DNA of 64,000 nt from JAKVAV01 sp964651785. Its GTDB lineage: Bacteria > Bacteroidota > Bacteroidia > Flavobacteriales_D > Cryomorphaceae. The notes beneath the pieces are model-generated. The model did no database searches and was not told the origin of the DNA. It was given only the letters and a program-made list of their open reading frames with translations. Position 1 is the first letter of the stretch; each line of letters begins with the position of its first letter. Below, piece by piece: positions 33,679 to 42,289 of this stretch. The position numbers and the translations under genes were made by a program. Where the stretch lies: positions 1 to 64,000 of the forward strand of contig CAZYWJ010000004.1 of assembly GCA_964651785.1 (NCBI GenBank), read 5' to 3'.

Positions 33679-36576
33679 TTATCCCTGAGTCTCCTCCAAT
33701 TCCGACCCTTCTTCCTGGTATTCAGATAAAGGTGGGCAAGAACATACCAGGTTTCGATCTCCGAATGCGTTGTCAACTCTTCCTACGGGCGACCAAAACT
33801 TCGCTATTTTTAGATAACCTAAAGGATATGCCGCTTTTTCACGTGAATAGGAATGCTCCCATTTATCCGCAGTGACTTCCAGTGCAGTATGTGGTGCATT
33901 CTTCAGTACGTTGTCATCCTTCGGATAAATCTCTTTCTCGATTTCTTCAATTTCCTTTCTGATCTGTAGCATGGCATCGCAGAAGCGGTCCAGCTCGCTT
34001 TTTGATTCGCTTTCTGTAGGCTCTATCATAAGAGTTCCCGCTACCGGCCAAGATACGGTAGGTGCGTGGAATCCAAAGTCAATTAAACGCTTGGCAATAT
34101 CGGCCACTTCTATACCCGCTTTGTTCTTGAAAGGACGGCAATCCACCACCATCTCATGAGCCACGGTGTCATTTTTTCCTTTGTAGAGAATGGAATATGA
34201 TTCGCTCAGTCGTGATTTGATATAATTGGCATTCAAAATGGCGTATTTGGTTGCATCGGTTACGCCGTCTCTTCCCAACATTTTAATATATCCGTAAGAT
34301 ATCAGTAATATCAGAGCGCTACCGAAAGGAGCCGCCGAAACCGCACTTATATTGTTGATTCCACCCGTTTCAGCTACTGCATGACCCGGCAGAAAGGGCA
34401 CCAGATGTTCCGCAACGCAAATGGGGCCCATTCCGGGACCGCCGCCACCGTGAGGAATGGCAAACGTTTTGTGAAGATTCAGATGGCATACATCCGCGCC
34501 GATAATCCCCGGATTTGTCAACCCCACTTGGGCGTTCATATTTGCACCATCCATGTAAACCTGACCGCCATTGTCGTGGATAATCTGATTGATTTCTACA
34601 ACCGATTCTTCAAATACACCATGCGTAGAAGGATAGGTGATCATCAAAGCTGAAAGATTGTCCGCATGTTTTTCAGCTTTTTGGCGAAGGTCTTCTACAT
34701 CAATATTTCCATCTTTGTCGCATTTCACCACCACTACTTTCATTCCTGCCATCACGGCGCTTGCGGGGTTGGTGCCGTGAGCACTTTCGGGAATCAAAGC
34801 AATATTTCGATGCTCTTCTCCTCGACTTCGATGAAAATTTCGGATCACCATTAATCCGGAATACTCTCCTTGAGCTCCGCTATTCGGTTGAAGAGAAACT
34901 CCGGCAAATCCGGTGATTTCGCAGAGTGCACGCTTGAGTTCTTCAAACATTTCGCGATACCCCGATGTCTGAGTCTTTGGTGCAAAGGGGTGAATGTTTG
35001 CCCATTCAGGCCATGTGATCGGCATTAGCTCGCTGGCGGCATTGAGTTTCATTGTGCACGAACCCAGTGATATCATGCTATGTGTCAGCGAAAGGTCTTT
35101 GTTCTCCAGCCTTTTAATGTATCGCATCAATTCCGTTTCGCTGTGATACATATTAAATACCGGATGGTCTAAATAAGAACTTTCTCTTTTGAAAAATCCG
35201 GTGATGGGGCTTTCGGCTTCCAATGGGATGTCGTTAGGAGATCTGTCTGATGCCTCGAGAAAAATCTCATAGATATCCTGATAATCATCTCGAGAGATGG
35301 TTTCATCCATACTAATTCCTACATGGTTTGAGTTGAAATAGCGTAGGTTAATCTCTCGTTTCTCGGCAGCTTCTTCAATCCCTACTTTAGTCACACCGTC
35401 GGGCAATTCCACATACAGTGTGTCAAAATAGACCTTATTCAGAATGGTAAAGCCTAAATTTTCCAAGGCCGTAGCCAAACGCGTGGTTTTGAAGTGAATA
35501 TTTTCGGCAATGGTTTTTATCCCTACAGGACCGTGATATACCGCATACATGGATGCCATCACGGCAAGCAAGGCTTGAGCCGTACAAATGTTAGAGGTTG
35601 CCTTATCTCGTCTAATGTGTTGTTCTCTGGTTTGCAAAGCCAATCGGAATGCAGGTTCACCGTGACGATCTTCCGATACCCCGATGATTCGTCCCGGAAT
35701 GTGTCGCTTAAATTCTTCCTTGGTTGCGAAGAATGCTGCATGGGGTCCTCCGAAGCCCATCGGTACTCCGAAGCGTTGAGTATTTCCGACCACCACGTCG
35801 GCACCCCACTCACCCGGAGGTGTGAGAAGCGCCAAACTCATTAGGTCAGTAGCCACAACTACCTTGGCTTCTACTTTGTGTGCTTGTTTGACAAAACCTC
35901 GGTAGTCCAATACATCACCGAAACCATCGGGGTACTGCAATAGTGCCCCGAAAAAGGCATCCGTCATATTAAAATCCTCGTGATTACCGATGATCAATTC
36001 AATTCCCATCGGAACTGCTCTGGTTTTGATCACATCGATGGTTTGCGGAAAACATCTTTCTGAAACGAAAAATCGATTGGCACCTGCTTTTACGGCTTCT
36101 CTGGAACGCGTAGAATAAAACATATTCATTGCTTCAGCTGCCGCCGTAGCCTCATCCAAAAGAGATGCATTGGCTATTTCCATAGCAGTGAGGTCCATCA
36201 CCATCGTTTGGAAATTGATCAAAGCCTCCAATCTTCCCTGTGCTATTTCACTTTGGTAAGGCGTGTAGGCCGTATACCATCCGGGGTTTTCCAAGACATT
36301 TCTCTGAATAGCAGGCGGTACGATGGTGTTGTAATAGCCCATCCCGATGTAGCTTCGGAAGAGATCGTTTTTCTTGGCCAAACCTTCCAGTTCCCGCAAA
36401 TACCAATGCTCACTTCGAGAGGATGGCAAATCCAAAGGCTTCTTGAGCCTGATCGCCGATGGTACCGTTTTGTCGATTAGTTCGTCCAGTGAATCGTAGC
36501 CTATCGTGTTGAGCATTTCTTTGACTTGTGCATCGCGCGGGCCAATATGTCTCTTCGGGAAATTTCGTAGTGGCAT
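33679..36576 (-). CDS. gcvP: Glycine dehydrogenase (P-protein, single chain)
   Basis: PLP-dependent decarboxylase of the glycine cleavage system. 965 residues from ATG 36576 (MPLRNFPKRHIGPRD); an upstream in-frame ATG at 36675 would add a non-conserved segment overlapping the neighbouring promoter region. Two homologous halves are fused, as in other Gram-negative homodimeric forms; the PLP lysine is Lys703 in NLHKTFAIPHGGGGPGMGP. A TATATTTG -7 element sits at 36616-36609. gcvT and gcvH are not nearby. Confidence 0.96.
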   Translation of the reverse strand: MPLRNFPKRHIGPRDAQVKEMLNTIGYDSLDELIDKTVPSAIRLKKPLDLPSSRSEHWYLRELEGLAKKNDLFRSYIGMGYYNTIVPPAIQRNVLENPGWYTAYTPYQSEIAQGRLEALINFQTMVMDLTAMEIANASLLDEATAAAEAMNMFYSTRSREAVKAGANRFFVSERCFPQTIDVIKTRAVPMGIELIIGNHEDFNMTDAFFGALLQYPDGFGDVLDYRGFVKQAHKVEAKVVVATDLMSLALLTPPGEWGADVVVGNTQRFGVPMGFGGPHAAFFATKEEFKRHIPGRIIGVSEDRHGEPAFRLALQTREQHIRRDKATSNICTAQALLAVMASMYAVYHGPVGIKTIAENIHFKTTRLATALENLGFTILNKVYFDTLYVELPDGVTKVGIEEAAEKREINLRYFNSNHVGISMDETISRDDYQDIYEIFLEASDRSPNDIPLEAESPITGFFKRESSYLDHPVFNMYHSETELMRYIKRLENKDLSLTHSMISLGSCTMKLNAASELMPITWPEWANIHPFAPKTQTSGYREMFEELKRALCEITGFAGVSLQPNSGAQGEYSGLMVIRNFHRSRGEEHRNIALIPESAHGTNPASAVMAGMKVVVVKCDKDGNIDVEDLRQKAEKHADNLSALMITYPSTHGVFEESVVEINQIIHDNGGQVYMDGANMNAQVGLTNPGIIGADVCHLNLHKTFAIPHGGGGPGMGPICVAEHLVPFLPGHAVAETGGINNISAVSAAPFGSALILLISYGYIKMLGRDGVTDATKYAILNANYIKSRLSESYSILYKGKNDTVAHEMVVDCRPFKNKAGIEVADIAKRLIDFGFHAPTVSWPVAGTLMIEPTESESKSELDRFCDAMLQIRKEIEEIEKEIYPKDDNVLKNAPHTALEVTADKWEHSYSREKAAYPLGYLKIAKFWSPVGRVDNAFGDRNLVCSCPPLSEYQEEGSELEETQG

Positions 36577-36608
36577 TCTCAGTAGGTTTTTATCGTAATT
36601 TGAGGGTG

Positions 36609-36616
36609 CAAATATA
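36609..36616 (-). promoter_or_regulatory. Possible -7 element for gcvP
   Basis: TATATTTG on the minus strand, exact TAnnTTTG, 33 bases before the preferred gcvP ATG; no clear -33 TTG. It supports the shorter start. Confidence 0.45.
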
Positions 36617-36673
36617 ACATGAAATGAGTCAGAACTGTTTAAGTAACTTCGCAGTTCAAAACTTCTGAAAAAC

Positions 36674-37429
36674 ATGATTCAATTACTCTTCAGTTCGTTG
36701 AAAAACAGACCTTTTATATTGTGTCTCGTATTAATCTGCGGGTTCTCTATTAACTCTGCATTCGCACAGAAAAAAGGACAGCTGCTTTTGATGAACGGGA
36801 AGGTGATTGAAATCGAGAATCTCAACGATACGGCATTCACTAATTTGCAGTATCGATTTGATAAAAATCAATTCAAGAGACAACGGATTGATTTGCGCGC
36901 ATCGAGAAAAGAGAATATACCTTACCGAATTGACTTCAAGTCTGATAAAGGGTCTGACGTGCCGGTTGTAATTCGCGATGGAGCTTTGGAAAGAGAAGAG
37001 GTATTTTCGTATACGTCACCCTCGGGAGAAGAAACGGTTTACTATTTCTACGATGAGCCTTTGGGCAATGTAGCTTCGATTGATGAGATGCGTGCTTACG
37101 TCATGGGGGAGCGCGATGCGAGATTTGGTGTTACCGGAAATGCATGGTTTTACTCGGGAATGGCCGTAGGCTTAATTTCGGGTTATGCTGCACGAGGTAG
37201 CGTTTTGGCCTTGGCAGTACCTCCTCTTGTGGCTTTGACCGCTCGAATTCCTGTTGTCAAAATAAAAGAAGAGTACATTCAGGATTCCAATTATAAGTAC
37301 AATGAGGACTACGCTGCGGGCTATGAAAGATACGCCCGGAGCAAATACACCCGAAGAGCCTTATTGGGAAGCGCCATCGGCACGCTGGTCGGATTAGCCT
37401 CCTATGCCGTGGTGGATAACAATTTCTGA
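36674..37429 (+). CDS. Secreted protein of unknown function with two membrane-like segments
   Basis: 251 residues; signal peptide about 1-31 ending SAFAQ. Residues 32-125 look beta-rich (a short-strand pattern starting GQLLLMNGKVIEIENL), and two Ala/Gly-rich hydrophobic segments follow at about 160-190 and 230-247, separated by a charged region rich in Tyr and Lys. I do not recognise the family. The pattern of a beta domain read-out of stored mRNA-like terms is not informative, and no catalytic residues stand out. Divergent from gcvP; the next gene follows one base later. Confidence 0.65.
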   Translation: MIQLLFSSLKNRPFILCLVLICGFSINSAFAQKKGQLLLMNGKVIEIENLNDTAFTNLQYRFDKNQFKRQRIDLRASRKENIPYRIDFKSDKGSDVPVVIRDGALEREEVFSYTSPSGEETVYYFYDEPLGNVASIDEMRAYVMGERDARFGVTGNAWFYSGMAVGLISGYAARGSVLALAVPPLVALTARIPVVKIKEEYIQDSNYKYNEDYAAGYERYARSKYTRRALLGSAIGTLVGLASYAVVDNNF

Positions 37430-37430
37430 T

Positions 37431-38261
37431 TTGAAGAATTCCTTCCTGTCCGCATTGCGCTTTCTGAGCGAATCGAACCTTTTCATTTCGGCGGGATCAT
37501 TTTTTTCAATTGCAGGGGCTTGCGCTTTTACAGGAATTTCCATCAATTACGAATTGGCGGGCTTTGCCTTTTTCGCCGCTTTATTCACCTATAATTTCCA
37601 ACGTCGCATAGGCGACTTACACCACGACCAAAGTTTTTCAAAAACCACCTCCACCATGATGGTGGTCGGAGTTCTCGGGATGTTTTACCTGTTCTTTCGG
37701 TTGGAGTTCTTTCAGCTGGGATGGTTGGCTGCATCCGGACTTATTTCGCTTGCCTATGCTTTTCCATTTATACCATCGTCTAAAGGAAAGCTAAGTTTGC
37801 GGCTGATTCCCGGGCTTAAGCTTTGGGCCATCGTTTTTGTTTGGAGTATTTCCTGTGCCATTCTCCCTCTTTTGGGAAATGGATTCGAAATGAGGTTGAT
37901 TTTGCTTTTCACTCTGTTGCAAGCGAGTTTTGTAACCGCTCTTACCATTCCTTTTGATATTCGTGATCTACCGGTTGACTATCCTTTCCAAAAAACCTTA
38001 CCCCAAGTTTTCGGAATCAAAACGTCAAAAAAAATAGCACTTGCTTTCTTAGGGCTATCGGCAGCCGCAAGTTATGGCGCGTTTAATTTGGGAATGGCCG
38101 GTCTTGAATTGATCCTCCTTCATATTATGGTCTTGACCATCTCTGCAATTCTGGTTTATAAAGCCGGAACCGAAAGTCACCGGCTCTTTTTTACCATCGC
38201 TATTGATGGAATGCTGATTTTGCAAGGAGCCCTATTTATCCTGGCCGAATATTACATCTAG
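37431..38261 (+). CDS. UbiA-like integral membrane protein
   Basis: 276 residues with about eight helices. I take TTG at 37431, one base after the upstream stop, rather than ATG at 37404, which overlaps that gene. The motif DIRDLPVD followed by K-TLPQVFG at about residues 175-194 fits the second Asp-rich motif of UbiA prenyltransferases. The first motif (NDxxDxxxD) is not present: the matching loop reads NFQRRIGDLHHD. So it may have changed or lost diphosphate binding. Convergent with hemL and overlapping it by 30 bases. Confidence 0.65.
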   Translation: MKNSFLSALRFLSESNLFISAGSFFSIAGACAFTGISINYELAGFAFFAALFTYNFQRRIGDLHHDQSFSKTTSTMMVVGVLGMFYLFFRLEFFQLGWLAASGLISLAYAFPFIPSSKGKLSLRLIPGLKLWAIVFVWSISCAILPLLGNGFEMRLILLFTLLQASFVTALTIPFDIRDLPVDYPFQKTLPQVFGIKTSKKIALAFLGLSAAASYGAFNLGMAGLELILLHIMVLTISAILVYKAGTESHRLFFTIAIDGMLILQGALFILAEYYI

Positions 38262-39533
38262 CGCTTCTTTCATTGCCGTAGCTCCTTTTTGTAAATCTGC
38301 CTCGCTATGAGCTCGCGATACAAAGCCTACCTCAAAGCCCGACGGCCCGATGTAGACTCCTCTTTCGAGCAGCTCATGGTGGAAAGCTTTGAAATGGCTC
38401 ATTCCCGAATTTTCAACCTCAGAACTTGAAGTAATTTCTTTTTTATCGGTAAAGGCTACCCAGAAAATCGAACCGATATGAAAAATCTTAAAGGGATACT
38501 TTTTTTCTGACGCGAATTGATTGACATCTTGAGTGAATGAACCCGTTTTTTCAGCCAGTTCTTCGTAAAAACCGGGTTTCAAGCAGGCTTGAATCTGAGC
38601 TTTTCCCGCCGCCATGGCTACCGGGTTTCCGCTCAAAGTTCCCGCTTGGTATACAGGGCCCTCGGGTGCCACGTGAGCCATTATTTTATCAGATGCGCCG
38701 TAAGCACCTACCGGTAGTCCGCCACCGATTATTTTTCCGAAAGCTATCAAGTCGGGCTGTATGCCGTAGAGCCCTGCAGCTCCTTCGAAACCTACGCGAA
38801 ATCCCGAAATGACTTCATCAAAAAAGAGCGGAATGTCTTCGCGATCGCACACATCTCGTAAGAATTGTAGGAAGTCTTTTCCCTGTAAGAGCAAACCATT
38901 GTTTGCCGGAATAGGCTCAAGAGCTATGCAGGCAATGTCACCTTTGAATTTCCTCACCGCTTCTTCGACGGCTTCTTTATTGTGAAGAGGTAATACAATG
39001 GTTTCTTTGGTGTAGGCTTCGGGTACTCCCGCCGAGCTGGATGTTCCTAAAGTGGCCAAGCCGCTGCCTGCTTTCACCAAAAGGGCATCCACATGGCCGT
39101 GGTAGCACCCTTCAAATTTGATGATTTTATTTCGGCCTGTATAGCCGCGTGCCAAGCGTATGGCCGACATGGCTGCTTCGGTTCCCGAATTTACAAACCT
39201 GATCTTCTCAATATATCTGTGATTACTAATGATCAGCTCTGCCAGCTCATTTTCAAGTCTGGTCGGAGCGCCAAATGAGGTGCCGTTTTTAACCGTTTCA
39301 GATACGGCCGCGATTACCTCGTCGGGGGCATGACCCAAGATGAGCGGCCCGTAGGAGCAGCAAAAGTCGATGAACTCATTCCCATCGGCATCTTTTATTT
39401 TGCTTCCCTTGGCGCTATCGATGAAAAGTGGATTTCCGCCTACGGCTTTAAATGCCCGAACGGGACTGTTTACTCCCCCCGGAAACAAGGTTTTCGCTTT
39501 CTCAAATAATTTGGCGGATTCTTCTCTTTTCAT
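38232..39533 (-). CDS. hemL: Glutamate-1-semialdehyde 2,1-aminomutase
   Basis: Forms 5-aminolevulinate for heme in the C5 pathway. 433 residues, class III aminotransferase fold; NSGTEAAMSAIRLARGYTGR near 115-134, the PLP Asp in FFDEVISGFR near 238-247, and the Schiff-base Lys267 in IAFGKIIGGGLPVGAYG. The start MKREESAKLFEKAKTLFPGGVNS matches relatives. Divergent from kynU with back-to-back -7 elements. Confidence 0.96.
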   Translation of the reverse strand: MKREESAKLFEKAKTLFPGGVNSPVRAFKAVGGNPLFIDSAKGSKIKDADGNEFIDFCCSYGPLILGHAPDEVIAAVSETVKNGTSFGAPTRLENELAELIISNHRYIEKIRFVNSGTEAAMSAIRLARGYTGRNKIIKFEGCYHGHVDALLVKAGSGLATLGTSSSAGVPEAYTKETIVLPLHNKEAVEEAVRKFKGDIACIALEPIPANNGLLLQGKDFLQFLRDVCDREDIPLFFDEVISGFRVGFEGAAGLYGIQPDLIAFGKIIGGGLPVGAYGASDKIMAHVAPEGPVYQAGTLSGNPVAMAAGKAQIQACLKPGFYEELAEKTGSFTQDVNQFASEKKYPFKIFHIGSIFWVAFTDKKEITSSSEVENSGMSHFKAFHHELLERGVYIGPSGFEVGFVSRAHSEADLQKGATAMKEALDVIFGQDK

Positions 39534-39550
39534 ATCAGTTCGTCAGTTTT

Positions 39551-39591
39551 TTGGTCGGTTTGGCGAATGACCTTAATTTGCGGCAAATTTA
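39551..39591. promoter_or_regulatory. Back-to-back hemL/kynU promoter elements with an inverted repeat
   Basis: Plus strand: TTG (39551-39553), 19 bases, TTAATTTG (39573-39580, one mismatch) for kynU. Minus strand: TAAATTTG (39591-39584, exact) for hemL. Together they form AATTTGC-G-GCAAATT at 39575-39589, a perfect 7-bp inverted repeat, which could be just two facing -7 boxes or an operator. Confidence 0.5.
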
Positions 39592-39605
39592 ATGCTTCAC
39601 GCGAC

Positions 39606-40886
39606 ATGAACCATTTGCAGGAAAAAGCGCGAAAACTGGATAGTCAGGATGAACTGTCTTCCTTTCGCGATGCCTTCCATCTACCCAAACACGAGTCGGG
39701 CCGTACTGTTTACTTCACGGGAAACAGCTTAGGGCTGCAGCCAAAAAAAGTAAGGGAAATTTTGAATGAAGAACTCGATGATTGGGCAGATTTTGGCGTA
39801 GAAGGTCATTTTGATGCGCGTCGTCCCTGGGTGAGTTATCACGAACGCTTGATGAAGCCCGCCGCTGAAATCGTTGGCGCTAAGCCAAGCGAAGTGGTGC
39901 ACATGAATGGACTTACGGTGAATCTTCATCTCTTAATGGTGAGTTTCTATCGGCCTTCCGGCAAACGGTACAAAATCATTTGCGAAGCCAAAGCTTTTCC
40001 CAGCGATCAATATGCATTAGAATCTCAGGTGAAATTTCACGGATACAGTCCCGATGAGGCTATCGTGGAAGTTGGTCCTCGCGAGGGAGAACATTTAATT
40101 CGAGAAAAAGATATTCTCTCAGCCATCGAAGAACACGCAGATGAGCTGGCCTTGGTTTTTTGGGGCGGAGTAAATTACTATTCAGGGCAGTTTTTTGACT
40201 TGAAGTCAATCGCCGAAGCAGGCCATAAAGCGGGAGCCGTAGTAGGTTATGATTTGGCCCATGCCGCGGGAAACGTGCCGCTTCATCTCCATGATTGGAA
40301 TGTGGACTTTGCCGCTTGGTGTACCTATAAATATCTCAACTCGGGTCCGGGATCGGTGTCGGGCGTGTTCGTTCACGAAAAGCATGCAGAGAATTTCGAT
40401 CTGCCTCGATTTGCCGGTTGGTGGGGACACGATAAGGAAGCGCGGTTCAAAATGGATAAAGGCTTCAAGCCAATGGCGGGTGCCGAAGGATGGCAGTTGA
40501 GCAACGAGCCGATTTTTGTCATGGCGCCTCATTTGGTTTCGCTGGATCTTTTTCAAAAAGCCGGATTCGATCGCTTGCGCGAAAAAAGCATTGCACTCAC
40601 GGCATTTCTCCAAGAAGTTATCGAAGCTGTTGCTGACGAGCACGATGCGGATATTGAAATCATCACACCGAAGGAAACCGAGCGCAGAGGGTGCCAACTT
40701 AGTCTTTTGGCTCATGGTCGGGGAAAAGAATTATTCAACTTTTTGCAAGCCAAGGGTGTTTTTGCAGATTGGCGGGAGCCGAATGTGATTCGCATCGCTC
40801 CGGTACCGCTTTACAACAGTTTTGCCGATGCCTTCGAATTCGGAAGAATTCTAAGTTTGGCTTATTCAAAAGAACATACAGCATGA
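39606..40886 (+). CDS. kynU: Kynureninase
   Basis: Cleaves kynurenine or 3-hydroxykynurenine to (3-hydroxy)anthranilate and alanine. 426 residues from ATG 39606; the in-frame ATG at 39567 lies in the promoter. YFTGNSLGLQPKK near the start, GYDLAHAAGNVPL with the PLP Asp, and TYKYLNSGPGS with Lys242 are the family marks. Its stop overlaps the kmo start as ATGA. Confidence 0.96.
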   Translation: MNHLQEKARKLDSQDELSSFRDAFHLPKHESGRTVYFTGNSLGLQPKKVREILNEELDDWADFGVEGHFDARRPWVSYHERLMKPAAEIVGAKPSEVVHMNGLTVNLHLLMVSFYRPSGKRYKIICEAKAFPSDQYALESQVKFHGYSPDEAIVEVGPREGEHLIREKDILSAIEEHADELALVFWGGVNYYSGQFFDLKSIAEAGHKAGAVVGYDLAHAAGNVPLHLHDWNVDFAAWCTYKYLNSGPGSVSGVFVHEKHAENFDLPRFAGWWGHDKEARFKMDKGFKPMAGAEGWQLSNEPIFVMAPHLVSLDLFQKAGFDRLREKSIALTAFLQEVIEAVADEHDADIEIITPKETERRGCQLSLLAHGRGKELFNFLQAKGVFADWREPNVIRIAPVPLYNSFADAFEFGRILSLAYSKEHTA

Positions 40887-42223
40887 AAACAGCATTGGTA
40901 ATAGGTGGCGGGCTGGTAGGCTCGCTTCATGCCGCTAATTTGGCAAAGCGCGGCCTTAAGGTGAAGTTGATCGAAAGGCGACCTGACTTGAGAAATGTAG
41001 AGCTCCAAGCAGGAAAATCAATCAACTTGGCGTTGAGTACTCGGGGTTGGAAAGCTTTGGAAATGATCGGCGTGGCCGATAAGGTTCGAAAAATAGCCAT
41101 ACCGATGTACGGAAGACGAATTCACGACACCGAAGGAAATGTAAGTTTTCAACCGTACGGTAAAGAAGGTCAGGCCATTTATTCGGTTTCCCGAGGAGAG
41201 CTCAATTCCGTTTTGCTCGATGCTGCTGAATCCTATGAGAACTTAGAGATTCGCTTTAACTGCAAATGCACGGGTGTAAACTTTGAAGAAAGCGTGGCGA
41301 GTTTTCACGATGCTGAATCGGGCGAAGAATTTGATGTTAAAGCCGATTTGATTTTCGGAACGGATGGCGCTTTTTCGGCCGTTAGAGCCGACATGCAGAA
41401 AACGTCGAGATTCAACTATCAGCAGGAGTTTATTTCTCACGGTTACCGTGAATTATTATTGCCGGCAGGCGAAGGAAATAGCTTCCAGATGGACAAGAAT
41501 GCCTTGCACATATGGCCGAGAGGAGGCTATATGCTCATTGCCTTACCAAATCCCGACGGGAGTTTTACCTGCACCCTCTTCATGCCTTACGAGGGAGAAA
41601 ATTCTTTCGAAAAGTTAAATAGTGATTCGGCAATCGATAGCTTCTTCAAACAACGGTTTCCTGATTTTTATGAGATGTTGCCCGATTTGGTAGCTGATTA
41701 CAAAAGCCATCCGCTTTCTGATTTGGTGATCATCAGATGCTATCCTTGGGTAAAGGAGAATACCTGCATCATGGGCGATGCGAGTCATGCCATCGTTCCG
41801 TTTTACGGTCAAGGAATGAATTCGGGGTTTGAGGATTGCTCGGTGATGGATGAATTGCTCGAAAAGAATAATGGCAATTGGTCGGATACTCTGAACGCCT
41901 TTCAGAAAATGAGAAAGCCCGATGCCGACGCCATAGCTGAGCTCGCTATGCGAAATTACGTTGAAATGCGCGACTCGGTGGCCGACCCCGATTTTATTCT
42001 GAGAAAGAAAATTGAAGCCAAACTCCACGAGAAGCACGGGGATAAATGGATACCGCTTTATTCTCAGGTTACATTCAGCCATATTCGCTACAGCGAAGCG
42101 CTGAAAGAAGGAAAAAGGCAAGACCGCATAATGGAGCAGGTGATGAACAGACCGAACATAGAATCAGTTTGGGATTCGCCTGAGGTTGAAAGCAAAGCGC
42201 TCGAGCTGGCAAATATTCCGTAA
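40883..42223 (+). CDS. kmo: Kynurenine 3-monooxygenase
   Basis: FAD monooxygenase that converts kynurenine to 3-hydroxykynurenine. 446 residues from ATG 40883 (an upstream frame extension overlaps kynU). Rossmann start MKTALVIGGGLVGSLHA, QAGKSINLALSTRGW near 45-59, and GDASHAIVPFYGQGMNSGFEDC near 296-317 for FAD. A C-terminal helix follows, less hydrophobic than in the eukaryotic, membrane-bound enzyme. With kynU it covers the middle of the tryptophan-to-quinolinate route; TDO and HAAO genes are not in this window. Confidence 0.95.
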   Translation: MKTALVIGGGLVGSLHAANLAKRGLKVKLIERRPDLRNVELQAGKSINLALSTRGWKALEMIGVADKVRKIAIPMYGRRIHDTEGNVSFQPYGKEGQAIYSVSRGELNSVLLDAAESYENLEIRFNCKCTGVNFEESVASFHDAESGEEFDVKADLIFGTDGAFSAVRADMQKTSRFNYQQEFISHGYRELLLPAGEGNSFQMDKNALHIWPRGGYMLIALPNPDGSFTCTLFMPYEGENSFEKLNSDSAIDSFFKQRFPDFYEMLPDLVADYKSHPLSDLVIIRCYPWVKENTCIMGDASHAIVPFYGQGMNSGFEDCSVMDELLEKNNGNWSDTLNAFQKMRKPDADAIAELAMRNYVEMRDSVADPDFILRKKIEAKLHEKHGDKWIPLYSQVTFSHIRYSEALKEGKRQDRIMEQVMNRPNIESVWDSPEVESKALELANIP

Positions 42224-42289
42224 CTTTCGTGAGGTGACGGCGTATGGGAAAATTAACCCCCTTGCACATTAATATTACCTGCTCATAAT

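Noticed and set aside
36577..36675. N-terminal extension of gcvP to 36675
   Set aside because: It covers the -7 element and is unlike any glycine dehydrogenase start; MPLRNFPKRHIGPRD at 36576 fits.
39567..39605. Upstream ATG for kynureninase
   Set aside because: It lies in the predicted promoter and adds a non-conserved 13 residues; ATG 39606 fits the family.
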